Positions 32,612 through 38,864 of a stretch of 48,655 bases of DNA are shown one piece after another (the stretch's first letter is position 1; every line of letters starts with the position of its first letter). The DNA is from Bacteroidales bacterium (lineage in GTDB: Bacteria; Bacteroidota; Bacteroidia; Bacteroidales; UBA932): the NCBI GenBank assembly GCA_015060405.1, contig SUYN01000020.1, positions 1 through 48,655 of the forward strand, read 5' to 3'. Both the position numbers and the translations under genes were made by a program. The notes beneath the pieces are model-generated. The model was not told the DNA's origin and did not search any database. It was given only the letters and a program-made list of their open reading frames with translations.

Positions 32612-33931
32612 TTACATATCAGCCATTGATAATCCCTTCTGTACGACTATGTAATTATTGAATTCTCCAGTGGCACGGGTGAATGCTGCGACTTTGCTGC
32701 TTAATACATCAGGATGAAAATTGTCAATCTTGCGTTTGACTTCTATAAAGAGAGCCTGTTCCTCCAATTCATTTTCAGCGACAATGTCTATTTCGTTTTC
32801 GCCTTTACGGTCCCACCAGCTGCCGATGCGAGTGTATTGCTTGCTTTCGATGAGTACACGCTTGAAGTAGCGTTCGAGCATCAGTCCGGAGAATGTCTCG
32901 TAGTCGCGATTGATGATGGTCTTTACAGCGTCGTAGTTCTCGATTTCAAGCATATAGTTGTACTTGTATATGAAGCGGAACCAGAATGTGAAGAAGTTGT
33001 CTTCAATCGTATAGCGGACATTCTTGGTCGAACTTTTTTCAAAGATTGGCTGTTTCTTGCTGATCACCTCATATTCATTCTCCAGTTTTGTAAGGTAGCC
33101 CCCGATTTCCTTGCCGACTATATTCTCAATCTCTGAACGTGAAGTCTTGCCGCGTGCAATTGCTGAAAGGATTGAGAAGTAGATGCCATAGTCTTTGCCG
33201 AACTCTTCAATGAGAATCGCCTTGCCTTCGCCCAGGAAAATCGAGTCTGACTTGATGATCTGATTGAGCATCTTGGTCTTTGTTGTGGCTCCTGCATCTA
33301 TGAGCAACTGGACATATTTCGCTACTCCACCTGTAAATGAATAGAGCGCGAGAAGGTCTTCTGATGTGTACTCCGGGTTATATTCTGCCATTATCTCCTT
33401 CAATACAGCAGGAGTAAACGGTTTTATTGACATAAAACGTGTCTGACGATTGTACAGAGGCTCTTTCTTGTCTTTGAAGATCTTGGTCATCATTGAGTAG
33501 ATGGAACCACAGACTATGAGATTAATATGGGCCACAGTGTGGTACTTGTCCCATATGCGTTGCATGTCGCTATAGACAGATTTATTTACCTTGAAGAACT
33601 CCTGGAACTCATCAATGAAGAGCGTGATCGGGCGTTCGACGGAGAGTTTCATCAGATATTCAAAGATCTCAGGAAAGCGCTCTGCTTTACCCATTGTCGG
33701 TATGCCTAATTTGGTTTCAATTTCAAGAAGGTAGTCAGAGCATAAGTCGCTTTCGGCTTTGCGCGCCACAAAAAAGTAAAGTATTGGCTGGTCTTCGTAT
33801 GCTTTCCATACAAGATGTGTCTTACCGATACGACGACGGCCGGTGACTACTGTGAATTGAGCATTGCTTTTAGATAGCTCCTGAATCTCTTTGAGAGATG
33901 CTATTTCTTCTGTTCTGTCAAAAAATCTCAT
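32612..33931 (-). CDS. AAA ATPase with DUF234/nuclease-like C-terminus
   Basis: A 439-aa protein of the archaeal-type ATPase/DUF234 family. I use the ATG at 33931 (MRFFDRTEEIASLKEI) because this is the normal family start; an upstream in-frame ATG at 34015 would add a repetitive, non-conserved peptide translated from the repeats at 33949-33980. Walker A is VVTGRRRIGKTHL, Walker B LFIDEFQEFF, and a sensor-like VCGSIYSMM follows. The C-terminal IDIVAENELEEQALFIEVKRK has the D...E-x-K layout of a PD-(D/E)XK-like fold. It is the second such ATPase in 3 kb, on the opposite strand from the first. The biological role is unknown. Confidence 0.85.
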   Translation of the reverse strand: MRFFDRTEEIASLKEIQELSKSNAQFTVVTGRRRIGKTHLVWKAYEDQPILYFFVARKAESDLCSDYLLEIETKLGIPTMGKAERFPEIFEYLMKLSVERPITLFIDEFQEFFKVNKSVYSDMQRIWDKYHTVAHINLIVCGSIYSMMTKIFKDKKEPLYNRQTRFMSIKPFTPAVLKEIMAEYNPEYTSEDLLALYSFTGGVAKYVQLLIDAGATTKTKMLNQIIKSDSIFLGEGKAILIEEFGKDYGIYFSILSAIARGKTSRSEIENIVGKEIGGYLTKLENEYEVISKKQPIFEKSSTKNVRYTIEDNFFTFWFRFIYKYNYMLEIENYDAVKTIINRDYETFSGLMLERYFKRVLIESKQYTRIGSWWDRKGENEIDIVAENELEEQALFIEVKRKIDNFHPDVLSSKVAAFTRATGEFNNYIVVQKGLSMADM

Positions 33932-33948
33932 ATTAATTAACTTTAGTT

Positions 33949-33980
33949 CCGAAACGGCCATTTCCGAAACGGCGGTTTCG
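33949..33980. repeat. Short direct and inverted repeats upstream of the DUF234 ATPase
   Basis: CCGAAACGGC occurs at 33949-33958 and 33964-33973, 15 bases apart, and the second copy also forms an inverted pair CGAAAC/GTTTCG (33965-33970, 33975-33980). They lie 18-49 bases upstream of the chosen ATPase start, a plausible operator. Confidence 0.6.
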
Positions 33981-34075
33981 CAAGTGCAAATATAATGCTT
34001 TTTTCTTTCTGACAAAATTATTAGGGTAAATTCGCCAAGTATATATTACGTATAACATCTTAGAAGAGGTTGGGT

Positions 34076-34104
34076 TTGTGGTTAAAAGATTTTCGCTATA
34101 TTTG
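34076..34104 (+). promoter_or_regulatory. Promoter of repeat-RNA copy A
   Basis: TTG at 34076-34078 and TATATTTG at 34097-34104, with an 18-base spacer, match the Bacteroidota -33/-7 promoter. The same -7 box and flank occur at copy B. Confidence 0.7.
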
Positions 34105-34110
34105 CAGAGT

Positions 34111-34327
34111 TCGAAAGTGAATAGATAGAACAAACAGAACATATTATACAGAATAATAACCGCGTTATTGCTGTTATACTCGATCCTCTAATCTCGACAA
34201 TTAATTTTCCGATACGAGTACAACGTGCATTGGCGCCTACGTTTAGCGTGGGCGCTTCCGTTGTACCATCGGAAGGGAGTCGAGCCTAGAGGATGTGCAT
34301 AGGAAGCATCCGCGCTTCCTTCTTTTT
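34111..34327 (+). ncRNA. Predicted structured RNA, copy A
   Basis: A promoter-driven, terminator-ended RNA of about 217 nt without a convincing ORF. The start is estimated from the promoter. Helices that can be read directly: ATCCTCTA with TAGAGGAT (34183-34190 / 34286-34293), CTCGAC with GTCGAG, TTCCGAT with ATCGGAA, GTACAACG with CGTTGTAC, and an apical 9-bp stem from GCGCCTACG with CGTGGGCGC (one G-T pair). A separate 3' hairpin AGGAAGC/GCTTCCT plus TCTTTTT ends it (34301-34327). Copy B at 36016 shares 36 identical bases and the same folding plan. It runs convergent with hipA. I do not recognise the RNA family. Confidence 0.7.
34301..34327 (+). terminator. Terminator of repeat-RNA copy A
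   Basis: The 7-bp stem AGGAAGC/GCTTCCT with a 6-base loop is followed by TCTTTTT. It ends copy A about 50 bases from the hipA stop. Confidence 0.8.
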
Positions 34328-34375
34328 ACTTCTCTCCCTCTCGAAAATACTAGAGCCTAATATGTGTAGATAAAT

Positions 34376-35500
34376 CTATTTGAGCTTCACGATATGAGGA
34401 AGATTTTCGGCGCATACCGATTCAACCTCATCTATGATAGACTCACAGGTAGATTTAGGGATCCTGATCTTAGTGCCAGCCTTGATGACAAGAGCCCTTG
34501 CAGGATTGCCGTCGTAGAACAGCGAGGTGGCATGCTGACCGTTCGATCCTTCCGGCGAATAGGTTATGTCGTAAGCCGGTGCAAGGCTCCATACGCCAGC
34601 TCTGCAGATGAAACTGAAGTTCTTGGCGTGGTCATCCTTGTTGTCGCATACAAGATTGAACACCATCCTTCGATACATCTCCTCGACTTGAAGCGGATCC
34701 TGAGTCAGATATCCTGTCAGGGCAAGAAGATTTGTGTAGTCAACGTCCTGATTCCTGAAATCTGACTTCAGAAGAGCAGCTGCTGTCACCACATGCACAC
34801 CCTTTCCGTTTTCTATGTCAAACCGTTCTATCGCAAAGTACCTGTCCTTAAGCAGCCTTGTACGCGGAACATTGATGCCACATTGTGCCGCAGTATTCAT
34901 ATACAGAAACTCTTCCCTACCGATCTCCGCAGAGTCATAGGTATGGCGGAACTTGACCAGCCAATGCGATCCGTCCGAATCCGCCATCACAATCTTCGGT
35001 CTTGCTCCTCCCGAGTTGGCGCTGTTGTAATATAGCAGAGACTCATCTCCCTCTCCCTTTTCGGAAAGAATCTCGAGAGCCTTTCTCTGAATGTCGTCCA
35101 GTTCCTCAATGCTCACACCGGTCCTGACACGGTCAAGATTGACTGCCGGTTCATATCTGAGGGCCCCCATCCCCGAAGAACCGACGATGGCAAGCCTCTG
35201 AAGCGGAGTGAGATTCCTGAGCTGGAATCCTGACTTTCGAAGCATCCTGTCGATAAGGTAGAGTCCGTACCCGTCAGGCATGCTGTCCTCGAATACGGCA
35301 AAGTTCCTGTCGAACTTGTCAGGCTCTGAGAAGATCATATCCGATGTCATCGGAAGCTCGAGGGGTGAAAGTGCAAAGCCTCTTGCAAGCCACTCACGCG
35401 AATACTCGAACGCACACGAACGTCCGTCCGGAGTCATCTGAAGGGTTCCCACAAGGTCGCTGTTGTGGAATACCGTAATCTTGTTTACCTGTGGTATCAT
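34376..35500 (-). CDS. hipA: HipA-family serine/threonine kinase toxin
   Basis: A 374-aa kinase of the HipA family. The N-terminal domain has the short beta-rich start (VFHNSDLVGTLQM) and FEDSMPDGYGLYLIDRML. The kinase core shows HWLVKF, then NLVCDNKDDHAKNFSF with the catalytic Asp and metal-binding Asn, followed by LAPAYDITYS with the metal Asp. Known HipA toxins phosphorylate glutamyl-tRNA synthetase and cause growth arrest; this target is an inference here. Its ATG overlaps the hipB stop by four bases. The module is bracketed by two copies of a repeat RNA. Confidence 0.92.
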   Translation of the reverse strand: MIPQVNKITVFHNSDLVGTLQMTPDGRSCAFEYSREWLARGFALSPLELPMTSDMIFSEPDKFDRNFAVFEDSMPDGYGLYLIDRMLRKSGFQLRNLTPLQRLAIVGSSGMGALRYEPAVNLDRVRTGVSIEELDDIQRKALEILSEKGEGDESLLYYNSANSGGARPKIVMADSDGSHWLVKFRHTYDSAEIGREEFLYMNTAAQCGINVPRTRLLKDRYFAIERFDIENGKGVHVVTAAALLKSDFRNQDVDYTNLLALTGYLTQDPLQVEEMYRRMVFNLVCDNKDDHAKNFSFICRAGVWSLAPAYDITYSPEGSNGQHATSLFYDGNPARALVIKAGTKIRIPKSTCESIIDEVESVCAENLPHIVKLK

Positions 35501-35808
35501 CTTCCCTTGATTCTATTCTTGTTCCTGTTGATGGTCTCCAGCTCGCTGCCGGTGGTGTATTTGGGCTTGGAAAGGATCTCGGACATTTCCTGGAAGTAGT
35601 CGAACTCCACGGCAATGGCGCAGAAGGATTCGAGGGAGATCTTGCCTGTCTTCTCAAATCTTTCTATAGTAGGTGCCGGAACGCCTGTTCTCTCGGAAAG
35701 CGTTCTTCTGCTATATCCTCTCTCTAGTCTCCTATCCTTGCAGTTTTTGGCCATCATTGTCATCAGCAGCTCGGGTTGCCTGGCATAAATATCCAAAGTG
35801 TATTCCAT
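35497..35808 (-). CDS. hipB: HipB-like antitoxin, XRE-family DNA-binding protein
   Basis: A 103-aa protein with a central helix-turn-helix (RRLERGYSRRTLSERTGVPA, then TIERFEKTGKISLESF). It is the expected antitoxin and autorepressor of the hipBA operon and precedes hipA with an ATGA overlap. Two copies of a 13-base repeat, one over the start codon and one 42 bases upstream, are good operator candidates. The N-terminal ~25 residues are not part of the HTH and might contact HipA. Confidence 0.9.
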   Translation of the reverse strand: MEYTLDIYARQPELLMTMMAKNCKDRRLERGYSRRTLSERTGVPAPTIERFEKTGKISLESFCAIAVEFDYFQEMSEILSKPKYTTGSELETINRNKNRIKGR

Positions 35809-35892
35809 AATATAATGTGTTATATATTACTATATCAAGGTATATTCCATAATATTATATGGCAAATATAGTCATTATATCTGAAAATACAA
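35801..35892 (-). promoter_or_regulatory. hipBA promoter and paired operators
   Basis: On the minus strand TTG (35890-35892), a 19-base spacer and TATATTTG (35863-35870) form a very good promoter. TATTCCATAATAT (plus strand) is repeated at 35801-35813 and 35843-35855, exactly 42 bases apart (four helical turns), downstream of the start and overlapping the hipB ATG. Confidence 0.8.
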
Positions 35893-35979
35893 GCTAATCC
35901 GGACAACTCCCAATTGACAGCGGTATTATCAAACCAATACCCCAGAAGATCCTGACATCTTTCCATAATGGAAATGTTG

Positions 35980-36009
35980 TTGGGGTTTGGGAGAAATTCG
36001 TTATATTTG
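35980..36009 (+). promoter_or_regulatory. Promoter of repeat-RNA copy B
   Basis: TTG at 35980-35982, a 19-base spacer and TATATTTG at 36002-36009. It is divergent from the hipBA promoter, about 90 bases away. Confidence 0.7.
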
Positions 36010-36015
36010 CAGAGT

Positions 36016-36213
36016 TCGACAAGTGAATAGAAAGAACATTACATAAAATAATTGCGTTAATGCTGTTATACTCGATCCTCTAATCTCGACAATTAAGTTC
36101 CGATACGGGTACAACGAGCACTGGCGCCTGCGTTTGCGTGGGCGAGTCTTGTTGTATTATCGGAGGCAGTCGAGAGCCCGAGGTTGTACACTGGAAGCGT
36201 TCACGCTTTCTAT
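36016..36213 (+). ncRNA. Predicted structured RNA, copy B
   Basis: The second, direct-orientation copy of the RNA seen at 34111. A block of 36 bases (36061-36096) is identical to 34169-34204. Helices TCCGAT/ATCGGA, TACAAC/GTTGTA and an apical CGCCTGC/GCGGGCG-like stem with two G-T pairs are retained, but the outer helix is reduced to CCTC/GAGG plus CTCGAC/GTCGAG. The 3' hairpin GAAGCG/CGCTTT is weaker and lacks a T run, so termination is uncertain and the copy may be decaying or may read on toward the regulator gene at 36446. The 3' end given is an estimate. Confidence 0.62.
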
Positions 36214-36445
36214 TGCACCGAGGCCCCAGCATCTTATGCTTAAGAGAAACAATAGAGATAAAACTGGACTCAAATACAATGAATCATACAACATCATTAA
36301 ACTATAAGGCACTTTGCAAGATTTTGAGCAATTTTGCGAAGTGTAATTTGTTGAGTAACAACCATTTCTTAATAGCAGTTGTAAGTTAATTTGTTTGAAG
36401 TTGAAACTATCGTCGTGTAATTTTGCTCTCAAAACGAGAACATAT
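36214..36445. other. Leader region of the TPR/HTH regulator
   Basis: No gene. An inverted repeat CACTTTGCAA / TTGCGAAGTG (36310-36319, 36334-36343, one G-T pair) lies about 50 bases upstream of a very good promoter: TTTG at 36394-36397, a 20-base spacer and TAATTTTG at 36418-36425. The start is predicted near 36431, about 15 bases before the regulator ATG. Confidence 0.65.
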
Positions 36446-38158
36446 ATGAGATACATTTACTCAATCTTGATCTTCCTCTTGATGCTGTGCGCTTGCAACA
36501 AAGATGCGAGTGAAATCGGCAGTCTTCTGAATGGCATAGAGGCATACATTGAAGAACATCCCGAGGAAGCATTGAAGGTACTTGAGAGCGTCAATAGAGA
36601 AGAAATGACAACCAGGAAACTCAAGGCAAAGCATTCGCTGCTGTATTCAATGGCCCTGGATAAGAATTACATTGATGTTACTACGGATAGCATTATTGCG
36701 CCGGCTGTCAGATACTATGAGAACCATGGAACCGCCAAGGATAAGTTGCTGACATATTATTATAATGGTGTGATATCGTTAAATGCCGGCGATACCGAGC
36801 GCGCGATGGAAAACTATGTGGAGGCGGAGCGTTATGTAGGTGAATGTGGAGATAAAAAAGCAATAGCTATATTATATAAAGCCAAGATGGCTATATATAG
36901 TGACTTGTATGAACACGATAAGGCAATATTGCAAGGAAAGTTGGCTGCACAATACTTTCTGGATGATTGTGATACTCTTCGATATATAAATACAATTAAT
37001 GACATTACTGCTCAATATGATTTACTGGATGACAGTTTGTCCGTAGTTACTAATCTTGAAGCTATTCGTGGCCATTGGGATATAATGACAGATGCTCAGA
37101 AGAGTAATTATTACGCAATTTCTTTATCGAATGCATTAAAGCATCCTGTATATTTAGAGATAGCGTCTTTATTGCAAGATTATCAGGACCATATATCTGA
37201 CCCTAGATACATCAAGTGGATGGTAGTTGCTAATGCGTATTTGACGATCAATGATTATAAAGGGGCATCTTATGCTTTGGAACAATACGACAGATATGAT
37301 GGTAGAGTTCAACTTCCATACTTTTGGATAAAAGCATCTATTCAAGAACATAATGGATTATATACAGATGCTATAGAAATATACAAGCAATATATCTCGT
37401 ATATGGATAGCGATAAGCTATCTGTAATTGAAGGTGATACAAAATTTATAGAAGAACGATATAAGTCAGAGTTAAAAGTCCTTAAGCAGTCGTTGTATAT
37501 TATTGTTATTACATTTACTTTACTTATAATTATTCTCATCCTTATCATTCTTTCTCAAAGAATGAAGAAGGTGAAGGCGGAGAAGCGTATTCAAAAAATC
37601 GAATTCGACAAAGAGCGTAAAGTTATTGTGGGAGCAAAAGAACAGGTTGAAGCTAAGTATGTTCTTCTGAAAGAGGAGAAGGAGGAAACTGAAAGAATGT
37701 TTGCTTCTCTCAAAGCTGAAATTGCGCAGTTGAAGAAGATCCGCAAAGACAAGTCAATAGATAAGGATATTATTGCTTCTGTAGAACAGCGATTGAATGT
37801 CCTTAATATGTTTATTCTAGCTGAACTGTCCGACTCATTCGAAAAGATCGCATATGCTGAGCTCGGAAAACTGATGGAAGACAGGGAGGGATTCCTTGAA
37901 TCTACAAGGAAGACGTTTATGGTATCGCATCCTAAGTTTATGTCATATCTTCAGAAGAAGAATCTCACAGAATGGGAGATAGGATGCTGCTGTCTGTACT
38001 GCATTGGCTTTAATGGTGCAGAGCTCTCGGAGTATCTTAACCGTAAAGCAATCTATAATGTCAACAGTATTATTCGTCAAAAACTGGATATTCCTAAAGG
38101 CGGAACGCAGATAGATGTATTTCTTAAGCAGAAAATGCAGGAATTTCATTCGTGGTAG
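36446..38158 (+). CDS. Membrane-tethered TPR/coiled-coil regulator with C-terminal LuxR-like HTH
   Basis: A 570-aa protein. I start at 36446 because MRYIYSILIFLLMLCACNK is a lipoprotein-type signal and the promoter ends 20 bases upstream; the in-frame ATG at 36395 lies over the promoter. Residues ~20-340 are helical repeats of TPR type (for example LLTYYYNGVISLNAGDTERA, YKAKMAIYSDLYEHDKAI). A membrane span lies at about 349-372 (IIVITFTLLIIILILIIL), followed by a long charged coiled coil and a C-terminal domain LTEWEIGCCCLYCIGFNGAE...NVNSIIRQKL resembling a LuxR-type HTH. A periplasmic sensor with a cytosolic DNA-binding output is inferred. It directly precedes the RiPP genes and is probably their regulator. 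Confidence 0.78.
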   Translation: MRYIYSILIFLLMLCACNKDASEIGSLLNGIEAYIEEHPEEALKVLESVNREEMTTRKLKAKHSLLYSMALDKNYIDVTTDSIIAPAVRYYENHGTAKDKLLTYYYNGVISLNAGDTERAMENYVEAERYVGECGDKKAIAILYKAKMAIYSDLYEHDKAILQGKLAAQYFLDDCDTLRYINTINDITAQYDLLDDSLSVVTNLEAIRGHWDIMTDAQKSNYYAISLSNALKHPVYLEIASLLQDYQDHISDPRYIKWMVVANAYLTINDYKGASYALEQYDRYDGRVQLPYFWIKASIQEHNGLYTDAIEIYKQYISYMDSDKLSVIEGDTKFIEERYKSELKVLKQSLYIIVITFTLLIIILILIILSQRMKKVKAEKRIQKIEFDKERKVIVGAKEQVEAKYVLLKEEKEETERMFASLKAEIAQLKKIRKDKSIDKDIIASVEQRLNVLNMFILAELSDSFEKIAYAELGKLMEDREGFLESTRKTFMVSHPKFMSYLQKKNLTEWEIGCCCLYCIGFNGAELSEYLNRKAIYNVNSIIRQKLDIPKGGTQIDVFLKQKMQEFHSW

Positions 38159-38195
38159 TCTCACTTTGAGATAGGCAAGTCTCACCTTTGTAACA

Positions 38196-38228
38196 CCCCG
38201 ATAATCAAGCGGTTATCGGGGAGTTTTT
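38196..38228 (+). terminator. Terminator of the regulator gene
   Basis: The 9-bp perfect stem CCCCGATAA/TTATCGGGG (38196-38204, 38213-38221) is followed by five T residues at 38224-38228. Confidence 0.92.
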
Positions 38229-38317
38229 ATGTATGCTCTTATCATCTTGAAAATTAGTTGGGAGGGCAAAGTGTTGGTTATCAATGTGTTATCTTAAAAT
38301 ATAAGTGAGACTAAAAA

Positions 38318-38350
38318 TTTGCAGGTGAGAATCAAGTCGGGATACTTTTG
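38318..38350 (+). promoter_or_regulatory. Promoter of the DUF3244-like gene / RiPP operon
   Basis: TTTG at 38318-38321, a 21-base spacer and TACTTTTG at 38343-38350 match the phylum consensus exactly. The start is predicted near 38357. No other promoter of equal quality was found before the C39 transporter, so it may drive the whole cluster. Confidence 0.75.
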
Positions 38351-38373
38351 CAGCACAAACCAAATAAAACAAA

Positions 38374-38757
38374 ATGAAAAAATCAATTCTTACAATTATT
38401 GCAGCGGTGATGTGCTGCTTTACCGTTTTTGCAACAGACTCTAATGAGTCAGGAAAGACATCAATTTATATTAAAGAACTTATAGGTTCCAATGTGGAAG
38501 TTGGTCGTGAAAGAGACTTGTTCATATCTGTCTCTGCCGTACTAGATCATACAGATAATATCATTGAAATTGAATTGAACGACGTCGGTTCAGGTGATGT
38601 ATACATAGTTGATTCTAACAACGGAGTAGTAGATTCTGTGCCAGTAATATCTGGAACAACGGATGTCATTATGCCAGCTCCTACAGTTGACGGATATTAT
38701 ATTTTAGTCATTTCATGTTCACACTATTATGGTGAAGGGGTATTCTCAATACGATAA
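38374..38757 (+). CDS. Small secreted DUF3244-like protein
   Basis: A 127-aa protein with a signal peptide (MKKSILTIIAAVMCCFTVFA) and a beta-rich mature domain (DNIIEIELNDVGSGDVYIVD, VDGYYILVISC). It resembles the small secreted DUF3244 proteins of Bacteroidales, whose role is unknown. It lies 107 bases upstream of the C39 exporter and downstream of a strong promoter. In this setting it could be co-expressed with the peptide system as a periplasmic binding or protective factor; that is speculative. Confidence 0.68.
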   Translation: MKKSILTIIAAVMCCFTVFATDSNESGKTSIYIKELIGSNVEVGRERDLFISVSAVLDHTDNIIEIELNDVGSGDVYIVDSNNGVVDSVPVISGTTDVIMPAPTVDGYYILVISCSHYYGEGVFSIR

Positions 38758-38864
38758 ATCTCATTTCAATCGAATCTTCAAATTACTTCTTTCGACGCAT
38801 ATATATTGACCTATTATCACTAATGTTTAAATAACAGGTGTTATTTGCGACTTAATTAGATCTT

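Noticed and set aside
34092..36213. Repeat RNA pair as a retron msr/msd or group II intron
   Set aside because: No reverse transcriptase lies nearby and no intron domain V motif is seen, so only a generic structured RNA is claimed.
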